Positions 53,681 to 62,211 of a DNA stretch of 64,000 nt are shown piece by piece. The notes beneath the pieces were generated by a model. That model saw only the letters and a list, made by a program, of their open reading frames with translations, made no database searches and had not been told where the DNA came from. The stretch comes from Cupriavidus oxalaticus (GTDB lineage: Bacteria; Pseudomonadota; Gammaproteobacteria; Burkholderiales; Burkholderiaceae), in the NCBI RefSeq assembly GCF_016894385.1, contig NZ_CP069811.1:96001-160000 (forward strand), given 5' to 3'. How positions within the stretch are numbered: position 1 is the stretch's first letter; each line of letters begins with the position of its first letter. The translations under genes and the position numbers were made by a program.

Positions 53681-55029
53681 CGGCAGGACTCCGGCAGGGT
53701 GGCGGTCAGCACGGCAGCCAGCACGAGCGCGCAAGCGAGCATGTAGACGCCCACGCCGGCATCGAAATACTGGATCAGCAGCCCAACTGCATACGGCCCG
53801 CAGAACCCGCCAAGATTGCCAAGTGCGTTGATCAGGCCGCGCGCCACGCCCGCATCGTCTGCGGCCAGCAGGCGCGGGGGCAGGGTCCAGAACACGCCCG
53901 CGGCGGCTTGCAGGAACACGCCGCAGCCGACCAGCAGACCGTAGGCCAGCCAGGTATTGCCATGAAACCATACCGATCCGGCCAGGCAGGCGGCAAAGCC
54001 CAGCAAGGGCCACATCACGAAGGCGCGGCGCTTCCCGCTACGGTCCGACCAGGCAGACACCACGAGGATGCCGGCCATGGTTCCCACGTACGGCACCATC
54101 GCCAGCAGGCCGACCTGGCCCATGCCGCCGTGGGTCAGGTCCTTGAGAATGGTGGGCAGCCACAACGTATAGCCGTAGATGCCAGCCTGGTAGAGGAAAT
54201 TCAGGCCGATCAGGCGACGGATCACGGTATCCGACAGCAGCCGCAAGATCACCGTGCGCGTAGTCGCATGGTTCGTTGGCGCAGCGGCAGCCGGCGCCGC
54301 CCGTTGCTGCTCGGCGCGCAGTTGCGCCAGTACGTAATCGCGCTCTGCCGTGGAAATCCAGCGCGCCTCCTGCGGCCGGTCGCAGGCCAATGCCAACCAG
54401 ACGCCGAGGCAGAGCGCCGAGATACCACCTTCGATGATAAACAGCCAGCGCCAGTCCAGCGCGGCGATGACCAGTCCCGACAGCGGCGCGGTAATCATGC
54501 CGGCAATCGGCACGAACAGGATCACCAGCGCATTGGCCCGGCCGCGCTCGTGGTCTGGAAACCAGTTGCCGACGATCGTCAGCACCACCGGCAGCATGCC
54601 GCCCTCGGCCACGCCGAGCGCAAAGCGCAGGACCAGCAATTCGGTCTCGTTGCGCACGAGGCCGGTCAGCACAGAGATCACGGCCCACGCCAGCATGGAC
54701 CAGCCGATGAACCTGCGTCCGCTGCCGCGTACGGCCAGCTTGCCGCCCGGAACCTGCAGCAACAGGTAGCCGGCGAAGAAGATGCCGCCGGCCAGGCCCG
54801 CCATGCCGGCACCGATGCCAAGCGCCTCGTTCATGCCGCCCGGCATGGCAAAGGCGATATTGACCCGGTCCATATATGACACGATGCACACCATCAGGAT
54901 GGGCGGGATGATGCGCCACCAGCGCTGCGCTGGGATTCGGGCGGTGGCCGTGGCGGTGCCGGGCGTCGTGCCGGCAGGAGTATCGAGGGCGTCGGCGCTG
55001 TCGGCTCGCGCTTGCTGCGGGATGGTCAT
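53677..55029 (-). CDS. MFS transporter, anion:cation symporter type
   Basis: A 450-residue, 12-helix carrier. It has MVCIVSYMDRVNIAFAMPGGM in the first helices, the loop motif GKLAVRGSGRRFIGW, RFALGVAEGGMLPVVLTIVGNWFP in helices 4-5, and a long cytoplasmic loop near residues 225-260. These fit the ACS family (hexuronate, phthalate and other organic-acid symporters). It is coupled by ATGA overlap to the amidohydrolase, so the carried compound is probably the hydrolase substrate. AAGGAGACCC precedes the ATG. Confidence 0.92.
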   Translation of the reverse strand: MTIPQQARADSADALDTPAGTTPGTATATARIPAQRWWRIIPPILMVCIVSYMDRVNIAFAMPGGMNEALGIGAGMAGLAGGIFFAGYLLLQVPGGKLAVRGSGRRFIGWSMLAWAVISVLTGLVRNETELLVLRFALGVAEGGMLPVVLTIVGNWFPDHERGRANALVILFVPIAGMITAPLSGLVIAALDWRWLFIIEGGISALCLGVWLALACDRPQEARWISTAERDYVLAQLRAEQQRAAPAAAAPTNHATTRTVILRLLSDTVIRRLIGLNFLYQAGIYGYTLWLPTILKDLTHGGMGQVGLLAMVPYVGTMAGILVVSAWSDRSGKRRAFVMWPLLGFAACLAGSVWFHGNTWLAYGLLVGCGVFLQAAAGVFWTLPPRLLAADDAGVARGLINALGNLGGFCGPYAVGLLIQYFDAGVGVYMLACALVLAAVLTATLPESCR

Positions 55030-55155
55030 GGGTCTCCTTCATGGGCGCCTTCGGCGGCTGCTTGGGCGGCTTCTTTAGCGTCTGAGTCTGTGCTGCGGCG
55101 AAATGGAATGAGTGCCGGCCGGCGGTGGCGGCGCCGGGTCTGTGGAACCCGACGC

Positions 55156-56100
55156 TTATCGGGACGGCAGCGCCAGGATGGCGAGGCCGTCCGGCTCCTT
55201 GCCGGTGGCAAAGGCATGGCGCAACGCCAGCGTGCGCAGGTCCAGTTCGCTGACGCTGTGGTCGTTGAGCGCAAGCCAGGCGCGGCCAGGGTCGGCGGGA
55301 TGGAATGCCAGTGCGATCGGCCTGGCGCCGGTATCGACCCGTCCCAGCTCGACCAGCGTGTGCGGGTCGAAGATGCGCAGGCTGCGCTCGCCATAGTTGA
55401 GCGCGAACAAGCGGTCGCAAGGCGACCAGTACAGTCGGGTGGGATCCTCGCCCGTGGCGACCGTGCCGAGCACTTCGAGCGTGTGGGCGTCGAGCCGCGC
55501 GATGGTATGGTCGTCGCGGCTTGAGACATAGAGCAGCGATTCGTCAGGACTCAGGCAGCAGCCTTCAGGCCGCCGGCCGGCGTGGGCAGCGCGCGGCGGC
55601 CGGCTTGCATCGTAGGGGTGGACCAGCGTTACCGTATGCGACAGCAGGTTGGTGACGTAGGCGCGTTGTCCGTCGCCCGTCAGTACGAACAGGTGGCTCT
55701 TGACGCCGCCGGACGGCACCGCGCGCGCAGGCGTGCGGCTCTCCCACGGCGCTTCGAACACCAGCAGCATGTTGTCGCGTTCGCTCAGGGCATAGACGCG
55801 GCCTCGCGCGTCGATCTGCAACCCATGGATGCGGTGATAAGGCGCGCATTCCAGGTCCCCTTCACGCCCCCCGCCGGCGATATCGACGCAGCACACGGCG
55901 GCGCCGCCATCGCCGGCATGCGCAAAGGTCTGCACGCCGTAGTGGCCGACATAGCCGCGCAGGCGTGCGCGGTCGACCACGAATTCATGTGGGTAGTCCG
56001 GCAGCGGCACGCTGAAGCGGCGCGCACCGCTTTCCAGGTCATAGCCGCTGAAGCTGTGGCCGAACTTCTCCACCAGCACTGCGATCCAGCGCGTATCCAT
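55156..56100 (-). CDS. Beta-propeller (YncE/lactonase-like) protein
   Basis: A 314-residue protein built from repeated WD/YVTN-like blades, for example LSPDESLLYVSSRDDHTIARL, DAHTLEVLGTVATGEDPTRLY and DPHTLVELGRVDTGARPIAL. The pattern resembles 6-phosphogluconolactonase and YncE-type propellers. No signal peptide is seen. It heads the minus-strand unit propeller-MFS-amidohydrolase-LysR with a 126-base gap to the MFS gene. A lactonase role would match the amidohydrolase; no catalytic residues can be asserted. Its start is divergent from acoX. Confidence 0.8.
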   Translation of the reverse strand: MDTRWIAVLVEKFGHSFSGYDLESGARRFSVPLPDYPHEFVVDRARLRGYVGHYGVQTFAHAGDGGAAVCCVDIAGGGREGDLECAPYHRIHGLQIDARGRVYALSERDNMLLVFEAPWESRTPARAVPSGGVKSHLFVLTGDGQRAYVTNLLSHTVTLVHPYDASRPPRAAHAGRRPEGCCLSPDESLLYVSSRDDHTIARLDAHTLEVLGTVATGEDPTRLYWSPCDRLFALNYGERSLRIFDPHTLVELGRVDTGARPIALAFHPADPGRAWLALNDHSVSELDLRTLALRHAFATGKEPDGLAILALPSR

Positions 56101-56414
56101 TCTGTCTCCTCATTGGCTTCGCGGCGGCATGGCGAAGCAGGTCGTTGTTTGAGGAGGAGAGTCTGGCGCAGGAAGCCGTCACCAACCATTGAATATTGCA
56201 CATCGAGGTATTCCCGGAAGTAATCGGCCGCACCTGCGGCCGCTGCTGCGCGATACGGTTGTCCAGTCTGTACAACTGCACTGTGACACCTGTCTCGCCG
56301 TGACCGTCGCGCTGGGCTGTTTGCCGCGCCGAGCATGGAAAATTTTGCGGGTTATCCCTTAAGTTGAACTGCGCCGGAGGGATGTTTTCCGATCTCGCGG
56401 CGGCTTCCGCGCGC
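56101..56414. other. Regulatory region upstream of acoX
   Basis: This is the divergent gap between the beta-propeller gene and acoX. About 150 bases upstream of the -24/-12 promoter lies GTTGT-N9-ACAAC (56258-56276), followed by ACTGTGACACCTGTCTCG (56279-56296). An inverted repeat at this distance is where AcoR enhancer sites would be expected. The assignment is positional. Confidence 0.45.
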
Positions 56415-56430
56415 TGGCACAGCCATTGCA
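56415..56430 (+). promoter_or_regulatory. Sigma-54 promoter of the acoXABC operon
   Basis: TGGCAC-N5-TTGCA matches the -24/-12 consensus (TGGCAC-N5-TTGCW) exactly. The predicted start is near 56441, 26 bases before the acoX ATG. It agrees with the sigma-54-dependent aco operon known from C. necator and with the AcoR gene in this window. Confidence 0.9.
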
Positions 56431-56466
56431 ATTTGCCTGTCACCACAATGACAACAGGAGCAGGCA

Positions 56467-57546
56467 ATGGGGCACGCAGCCAGCGCCGGCACGCCACTGG
56501 TCGGCATCATCGCCAACCCGATTTCCGCGCGCGATATCCGCCGCGTGATCGCCAACGCCAACAGCCTGCAACTGGCCGATCGCGTCAATATCGTGCTGCG
56601 CCTGTTGTCCGCGCTGGCGGCATGCGGCGTGGGCCGCGTGCTGATGATGCCGGACCGCGAAGGCCTGCGCGTCATGCTGTCGCGGCACCTGGCGCGCCGG
56701 CAAGGCCACGGCCCTGACTCCGGCCTGCCAGCCGTCGAATACCTCGACATGCCAGTGACCGCACGCGTCGACGACACGCTGCACGCCGCGCGCTGCATGG
56801 CCGATGCCGGCGTGGCCGCCATCATCGTGCTCGGCGGCGACGGCACCCATCGTGCGGTAGTGCGTGAATGCGGCGGCGTTCCCATTGCCGGCCTGTCGAC
56901 CGGCACCAACAACGCCTATCCGGAGATGCGCGAACCCACCATCACCGGCCTCGCCACCGGGCTCTACGCCACCGGACGCGTTCCCGACAAGCACGCGCTT
57001 GCCTCCAACAAGCGGCTCGACATCGTCATCCGCGACGGCGACGGCGGCTTTCGCCGCGACATCGCGCTGGTGGATGCGGTGATCTCGCACGAGCACTTCA
57101 TCGGCGCGCGGGCCTTGTGGAAGACCGACACGCTCGCCGCGGTCTATGTGTCGTTCGCCGATCCGCAGGCCATCGGCCTGTCGGCCATCGCCGGCCTGCT
57201 CGAACCGCTGGGCCGGCGCGATCCCGGCGGGCTGGCGATCGAACTGGCCGCGCCCGGAGAAGGCGAATTCGACCTGCGCGCACCGATCGCGCCAGGACTG
57301 CTGTGCACGGTGCCGGTCGCGGGCTGGGAACGTCTCGAACACGGGCGCCCGCACCGCGTGCGCCAGCGCAGCGGCATCGTCGCGCTCGACGGCGAGCGCG
57401 AGCTGGCCTTCGGCCCCGACGACGAAGTCACCGTGACCCTGCATGAACACGCTTTTCGCAGCATCGACGTGGCGGGCTGCATGCGCTATGCCGCGCAGCA
57501 TCGGCTGATGCGCAGCAGAAACCCGTTGCTTACCTGCCTTTCCTGA
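56467..57546 (+). CDS. acoX: AcoX, acetoin operon NAD-kinase-like protein
   Basis: A 359-residue first gene of the acetoin operon. It belongs to the ATP-NAD kinase-like superfamily: GIIANPISARDIRR at the start and IIVLGGDGTHRAV (near residue 120) correspond to the NPxSG and GGDGT nucleotide-binding motifs. GLSTGTNNAYPE is the third conserved block. Its biochemical role in acetoin use is still poorly defined. GGAGCAGGCA precedes the ATG. acoA follows after 33 bases. Confidence 0.93.
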   Translation: MGHAASAGTPLVGIIANPISARDIRRVIANANSLQLADRVNIVLRLLSALAACGVGRVLMMPDREGLRVMLSRHLARRQGHGPDSGLPAVEYLDMPVTARVDDTLHAARCMADAGVAAIIVLGGDGTHRAVVRECGGVPIAGLSTGTNNAYPEMREPTITGLATGLYATGRVPDKHALASNKRLDIVIRDGDGGFRRDIALVDAVISHEHFIGARALWKTDTLAAVYVSFADPQAIGLSAIAGLLEPLGRRDPGGLAIELAAPGEGEFDLRAPIAPGLLCTVPVAGWERLEHGRPHRVRQRSGIVALDGERELAFGPDDEVTVTLHEHAFRSIDVAGCMRYAAQHRLMRSRNPLLTCLS

Positions 57547-57579
57547 AGTGCAACCCTCGATAGAACGAAGGAGACAAAC

Positions 57580-58581
57580 ATGACAGCCAGAGCATCACAA
57601 GATTCCGCCGCGCTGCCGCTCGACAAGGAGACGCTGCTGACGGCGTACCGGAAGATGCGCACCATCCGCGATTTCGAGGAGCGCCTGCACGTGGACTTCG
57701 CGCGTGGCGACATCCCGGGCTTCGTCCACCTGTACGCGGGCGAGGAGGCCGCGGGCGTCGGCATCCTGCATCACCTGCACGATGGCGACCGCATCGCCAG
57801 CACGCACCGCGGCCATGGCCACTGCATTGCCAAGGGCGTGGATCCGGTGGCGATGATGATGGAGATCTATGGCAAGAAGGGCGGCTCGTGCAACGGCAAG
57901 GGCGGCTCGATGCATATCGCGGACCTGTCCAAGGGCATGATGGGGGCCAATGGCATCCTGGGCGCCGGCGCGCCGCTGATCTGCGGCGCCGCGCTGGCCG
58001 CCAAGTTTCGCGGCAAGGGCGAGGTCGGCATTACCTTCTGCGGCGACGGCGCTTCCAACCAGGGCACCTTCCTGGAAAGCCTGAACCTGGCCGCGGTGTG
58101 GAACCTGCCGGTGATCTTCGTGATCGAGAACAACGGCTATGCCGAGTCGACCTCGCGCGACTATGGCACGGCGGTGGACAGCTACGTCGACCGCGCCGCC
58201 GGCTTCGGCATTCCGGGCGTGACTGTCGATGGCACCGACTTCTTCGCCGTGCACGAGGCCGCCGGCGAAGTCATCCGCCGTGCGCGCGAAGGCGGCGGCC
58301 CGTCGCTGCTCGAATGCAAGATGGTCCGCTTCTATGGCCACTTCGAGGGCGATGCGCAGACCTACCGCGCCGCCGGCGAGCTCGACGATATTCGCGCCAA
58401 CAAGGACTGCCTGAAGCTGTTCGCCCGCACCGTGACGCAGGCCGGCGTAATCGCGCGCGAGGAGCTCGACACCATCGACCGTGAAGTCGCCGCGCTGATC
58501 GAGCACGCCGTGCAGCAAGCCAAGGCCGCGCCGCTGCCCGGCCCGGAAGACCTGCTCACCGACGTCTACGTCAGCTACTGA
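57580..58581 (+). CDS. acoA: Acetoin dehydrogenase E1 alpha subunit
   Basis: A 333-residue thiamine-diphosphate subunit of the acetoin cleaving complex, which splits acetoin to acetaldehyde and acetyl-CoA with the E1 beta and E2 subunits. The ThDP/Mg motif starts at GDGASNQG (155-162) and closes at ENNGYAES (N184, N185). STHRGHGHCIAKGVD and GGSMHIADLSKGMMGANGI are family landmarks. The site GAAGGAGACAAAC precedes the ATG; the same ribosome-site wording is repeated before acoB. Confidence 0.97.
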   Translation: MTARASQDSAALPLDKETLLTAYRKMRTIRDFEERLHVDFARGDIPGFVHLYAGEEAAGVGILHHLHDGDRIASTHRGHGHCIAKGVDPVAMMMEIYGKKGGSCNGKGGSMHIADLSKGMMGANGILGAGAPLICGAALAAKFRGKGEVGITFCGDGASNQGTFLESLNLAAVWNLPVIFVIENNGYAESTSRDYGTAVDSYVDRAAGFGIPGVTVDGTDFFAVHEAAGEVIRRAREGGGPSLLECKMVRFYGHFEGDAQTYRAAGELDDIRANKDCLKLFARTVTQAGVIAREELDTIDREVAALIEHAVQQAKAAPLPGPEDLLTDVYVSY

Positions 58582-58628
58582 TCGCCTCTCGCCAACCAGA
58601 CGGCTAACCGAACTATCAGGAGACAAAC

Positions 58629-59645
58629 ATGGCTCGCAAACTGAGCATCAAGCTGGCGATCAACGAGGCGATCGACCAGGAAATGACCCGCGACCCCAGC
58701 GTCATCATGCTGGGCGAAGACATCGTCGGCGGCGCCGGCGCGGACGGCGAGAAGGACGCCTGGGGCGGCGTGCTGGGCGTGACCAAGGGTCTGTACGCCA
58801 AGCATGGCGACCGTCTGCTGGATACGCCGTTGTCCGAGTCGGCCTACGTTGGCGCCGCCATCGGCGCCGCGGCCTGCGGCATGCGCCCGATCGCCGAGCT
58901 GATGTTCATCGACTTCATGGGCGTGTGCTTCGACCAGATCTTCAACCAGGCGGCCAAGTTCCGCTACATGTTCGGCGGCAAGGCCGAAACCCCGGTGGTG
59001 ATCCGCGCCATGGTCGGCGCCGGCTTCCGCGCCGCCGCGCAGCACAGCCAGATGCTGACGCCGCTGTTTACGCATATCCCCGGCCTCAAGGTGGTGTGCC
59101 CATCGACGCCGTACGACACCAAGGGCCTGCTGATCCAGGCGATCCGCGACAACGACCCGGTGATCTTCTGCGAGCACAAGAACCTGTACGGGCTCGAAGG
59201 CGAGGTGCCGGAGGGCGCGTACGCGATCCCGTTTGGCGAGGCCAATATCGTGCGCGACGGCAAGGACGTGTCGATCGTCAGCTACGGGCTGATGGTGCAC
59301 CGCGCGCTGGAAGCGGCGACGACGCTGGCGAAGGAAGGCATCGAGGCGGAAGTGATCGACCTGCGCACGCTGTCGCCGCTGGACATGGACACGGTGCTGG
59401 AGTCGGTCGAGACCACCGGCCGCCTGGTGGTGGTGGATGAAGCCAGCCCGCGCTGCAATATCGCCACCGATATCTCTGCGCAGGTCGCGCAGCAGGCCTT
59501 CGGCGCGCTCAGGGCCGGCATCGAGATGGTGTGCCCGCCGCATACGCCGGTGCCGTTCTCACCCACGCTGGAAGACCTGTACATCCCCAGCGCCGCGCAG
59601 ATCGCTGCCGCCGCGCGCAAGACGGTCAAGGGAGGCAAGCAGTGA
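58629..59645 (+). CDS. acoB: Acetoin dehydrogenase E1 beta subunit
   Basis: A 338-residue partner of AcoA in the E1 heterotetramer. It contains the transketolase-type pyrimidine domain (GEDIVGGAGADGEKDAWGG, DTPLSESAYVGAAIGAA, PIAELMFIDFMGVCFDQIFN) and the C-terminal domain (SYGLMVHRALEAA, LRTLSPLDMDTVLESV, TGRLVVVDEASPR). AGGAGACAAAC precedes the ATG. Its TGA overlaps the acoC ATG by one base (TGATG). Confidence 0.97.
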   Translation: MARKLSIKLAINEAIDQEMTRDPSVIMLGEDIVGGAGADGEKDAWGGVLGVTKGLYAKHGDRLLDTPLSESAYVGAAIGAAACGMRPIAELMFIDFMGVCFDQIFNQAAKFRYMFGGKAETPVVIRAMVGAGFRAAAQHSQMLTPLFTHIPGLKVVCPSTPYDTKGLLIQAIRDNDPVIFCEHKNLYGLEGEVPEGAYAIPFGEANIVRDGKDVSIVSYGLMVHRALEAATTLAKEGIEAEVIDLRTLSPLDMDTVLESVETTGRLVVVDEASPRCNIATDISAQVAQQAFGALRAGIEMVCPPHTPVPFSPTLEDLYIPSAAQIAAAARKTVKGGKQ

Positions 59646-60760
59646 TGGCAAGCGCAGCAATTACCCCGATCGTGATGCCCAAATGGGGCCTGTCGATGAA
59701 GGAAGGCACGGTCAATGCCTGGCTCGTCGACGAGGGCACCGAAATTAACGTGGGCATGCCGATCCTCGATGTGGAAACCGACAAGATTGCCAATGCGGTG
59801 GAGGCGCCGGACGCCGGCACGCTGCGCCGCAAGGTGGCGCAGGCCGGCGACGTGCTGCCGGTCAAGGCGCTGCTTGGCGTGCTGGCTCCGGCGGAGGTGA
59901 GCGATGCGGATATCGACGCGTATGTATCGGCTTATGAAGCGCCCGCGGAAGACGGTGACGAGGAAGACGCCGCCGCCGCGTACCAGTTCGCCGACGTGGA
60001 CGGCGTCCGCGTCCGCTACGCCCGCAAGGGCAGCGGCGCCGAGACCGTGCTCTTCCTCCACGGCTTTGGCGGTGACCTGGACAACTGGCTGTTCAACCTC
60101 GATCCCCTTGCCGACGCGTACACGGTCGTGGCACTGGACCTGCCCGGCCATGGACAGTCGTCGCCGCGGCTCGCGGGCACGACGCTGGCGCAGATGGCCG
60201 GCTTTGTAGCGCGCTTCATGGACGAGACCGGCATCGAAGCCGCGCACCTGGTCGGCCATTCGATGGGCGGCGGCGTGGCGGCGCAACTCGCCGTGGACGC
60301 GCCGCAGCGGGTGCTGTCGATGGCGCTGGTGTCGCCGGTGGGCTTCGGCGAAGCCATCAACAGCGGCTATACCGAGGGCTTTGTCAATGCGCAGTCGCGG
60401 CGCGAGCTGAAGCCGGTGATCGAACTGCTGTTCGCGGATGCCGGGCTGGTCAGCCGGCAGATGCTCGACGACCTGCTGCGCTACAAGCGGCTGGATGGCG
60501 TGACCGAAGCGCTGACCTCCCTGGGCCAGGGCCTGTTTGCCGGAGGCCGGCAGAAGGAGCAGCCCGGCCAGCGGCTGGCCGGCAGCGGCAAGCGCGTGCT
60601 GATGGTGTGGGGCGGCCAGGACCGCATCATCCCGGCTGAGCATGCCGAGGCGGCGCCGCCCGACGCTACCGTCAAGGTCTTTGCCGACGCCGGCCACATG
60701 AGCCAGATGGAGAAGGCCAACGACTTCAACGCGCTGCTCAGGCAGCACCTCGGCGGCTGA
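59645..60760 (+). CDS. acoC: Acetoin dehydrogenase E2, lipoyl domain plus alpha/beta hydrolase
   Basis: A 371-residue dihydrolipoamide acetyltransferase of the short aco type. Residues 1-80 are one lipoyl domain with the lipoylated Lys47 in VETDKIAN. After an acidic linker (EDGDEEDAAAA), an alpha/beta-hydrolase fold (about 110-370) replaces the usual catalytic core, with FLHGFGGD, nucleophile elbow GHSMGG (S206), late Asp in GGQDRIIP and His in DAGHMSQME. This domain structure is characteristic of AcoC in C. necator. No E3 gene follows, so a housekeeping lipoamide dehydrogenase must serve. Confidence 0.96.
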   Translation: MASAAITPIVMPKWGLSMKEGTVNAWLVDEGTEINVGMPILDVETDKIANAVEAPDAGTLRRKVAQAGDVLPVKALLGVLAPAEVSDADIDAYVSAYEAPAEDGDEEDAAAAYQFADVDGVRVRYARKGSGAETVLFLHGFGGDLDNWLFNLDPLADAYTVVALDLPGHGQSSPRLAGTTLAQMAGFVARFMDETGIEAAHLVGHSMGGGVAAQLAVDAPQRVLSMALVSPVGFGEAINSGYTEGFVNAQSRRELKPVIELLFADAGLVSRQMLDDLLRYKRLDGVTEALTSLGQGLFAGGRQKEQPGQRLAGSGKRVLMVWGGQDRIIPAEHAEAAPPDATVKVFADAGHMSQMEKANDFNALLRQHLGG

Positions 60761-60835
60761 GGCCGCGGCGCGGGCGGCGGCGTGCGCTGCCGCCCGCCTT
60801 TGTCTTCCATCCACCGAATCACGACAACGGTTCCT

Positions 60836-61177
60836 ATGAGCACAGAACTGAAGACCCGCCTCGCCCAGATCAACAAGCAGTTCGCCGCGCTCGCGCAGGC
60901 CCAGCCCGCGGCCATGAGCGCATTCCAGGGCCTGATGAAGGCCGCCACGCAGGAAGGCAGCCTGCCGGCCGCCGTCAAGGAGCTGGTCGCGGTCGCGCTG
61001 GCCGTGCAGAAGGGCTGCGACGACTGCGTGCTGTTCCACACGGCGCAGGCGCTGCGCCACGGCGCCACGCGCGCGCAACTGGCCGAAGTGCTGGCGCTCA
61101 ATATCGAGATGGGCGGCGGCCCGGGCGCGATGTATGCGTCGAAAGCGCTGGCCTACTTCGATGCGCTCAACGATTAG
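60836..61177 (+). CDS. AhpD/carboxymuconolactone decarboxylase-like protein
   Basis: A 113-residue all-helical protein of the CMD/AhpD family with an intact redox motif C61-DD-C64 and H68 (KGCDDCVLFHTAQAL). This fits a peroxidase-type thiol protein that can be reduced through lipoylated E2 proteins, as AhpD is in mycobacteria. It lies 75 bases behind acoC and 53 before the lipoate ligase, so reduction by lipoyl-AcoC is a reasonable idea, not shown. The ATG at 60836 is the family start; 18 in-frame codons upstream are rejected. Confidence 0.9.
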   Translation: MSTELKTRLAQINKQFAALAQAQPAAMSAFQGLMKAATQEGSLPAAVKELVAVALAVQKGCDDCVLFHTAQALRHGATRAQLAEVLALNIEMGGGPGAMYASKALAYFDALND

Positions 61178-61230
61178 CCTTGCTAGACTCGGCCTATCGT
61201 TACCCGACCGGCCAAGACCGCTGCCGCGCC

Positions 61231-62004
61231 ATGCCTTTTGAGTTCGTCGAGCCCGCGCCTGCCGGCCAGCCGCATGCGGATCCACTGCAGGACGAACTGG
61301 CCTTGCTCGAGCTCGCCGCGCAGGGCCGGCAGGTCGCCCAGCTGTGGGAGGCGCCGCTGTCGCTGGTGGTGCCGCGTACCTACCAGCGGCATGCCGGCTT
61401 CGAGGCCGCGCGCAGCGAGTTCGCGCGGCAGGGCTGCCCGGTGTTCCTGCGCATGTCGGGCGGGGGACTGGTGCCGCAAGGCCCGGGCATCCTCAACCTG
61501 AGCCTGGCCTATAGCGTTGGCCAGCCGCCGGGTGCGCTCAGCGATGCGGTCTACCTGCACCTGTGCGAGGTGATCGGCAAGGGGCTGCTGGCGCTCGGCG
61601 TGCCCACGCATTGGCAGGCGGTGGCCGGCTCGTTCTGCGACGGCCGCTTCAACCTGGCATGGGGGCCGCCGGAGGCGGCGCGCAAGATCGCCGGCACTGC
61701 GCAGTACTGGCGGCGGGCACCCGCGGCAATGCAGTCCGGCGACGGCCAGCGGCATCTGGTGCTGGCCCATGCGGTGCTGCTGGTAAGCGCGGATCCGGTT
61801 CAGATCAACGCACGCGCGAATGCGTTCGAGGCGGCGCTCGGCAGCGGCCGCCGCTATGATCCCGGCAAGGTGGTCAGCGTGCGCGAGGCGCTGCTGGCGC
61901 AGGGGCGTGCCGCCGCGGATGGTGCGGGGCTGATGGCGCAGGTATTGGAGACACTGCGGAAGACATTGCGGCATAGCGCCGCGCAGACGCCGCTGCCTGC
62001 CTAG
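61231..62004 (+). CDS. Lipoate-protein ligase A family protein
   Basis: A 257-residue member of the LplA/LipM (BPL_LplA_LipB) fold. FLRMSGGGLVPQGPGILNLS matches the RRxSGGGAVYHDxGNLN loop, and ARKIAGTAQYW supplies the conserved lipoyl-AMP Lys (K152). The C-terminal accessory domain of E. coli LplA is missing or short. At the end of the aco operon its likely target is Lys47 of AcoC. The ATG at 61231 is preferred over a TTG at 61180. The true cofactor (lipoate or octanoate) and donor are unknown. Confidence 0.85.
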   Translation: MPFEFVEPAPAGQPHADPLQDELALLELAAQGRQVAQLWEAPLSLVVPRTYQRHAGFEAARSEFARQGCPVFLRMSGGGLVPQGPGILNLSLAYSVGQPPGALSDAVYLHLCEVIGKGLLALGVPTHWQAVAGSFCDGRFNLAWGPPEAARKIAGTAQYWRRAPAAMQSGDGQRHLVLAHAVLLVSADPVQINARANAFEAALGSGRRYDPGKVVSVREALLAQGRAAADGAGLMAQVLETLRKTLRHSAAQTPLPA

Positions 62005-62066
62005 CTGACGCGCCGTGAGGCAAGGCTGTGTGCCCATCGCCGGGCCGCATCGCGGGCGGGTCGCAC

Positions 62067-62094
62067 AAAAAAATTGCGGCCCACGTGGGGCCGC
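62067..62094 (-). terminator. Intrinsic terminator of the 62.2-kb hypothetical gene
   Basis: GCGGCCC-acgtg-GGGCCGC (62076-62094), followed on the minus strand by AA and seven T residues. It lies about 118 bases after the stop at 62212. A smaller UUCG-loop hairpin, CCCCAC-ttcg-GTGGGG (62162-62177), precedes it in the same 3' region. Confidence 0.85.
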
Positions 62095-62211
62095 CAATCG
62101 GGAATGCGAGGAGGTCAGTTTCCTCAGGAGACGTTATCGACGCCAAATGGCCCTCGCAAGACCCCACTTCGGTGGGGCGCATGCGTCACAGTATGCCGGG
62201 CGAGCGATCGC

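Noticed and set aside
58629..60760. A 2-oxoglutarate or pyruvate dehydrogenase complex instead of acetoin dehydrogenase
   Set aside because: The short E2 with an alpha/beta-hydrolase domain, acoX in front and a sigma-54 promoter fit the acetoin system, not the 2-oxoacid complexes.
59282..61285. 667-codon minus-strand frame opposite acoB, acoC and the AhpD-like gene
   Set aside because: Antisense to genes with intact catalytic motifs.
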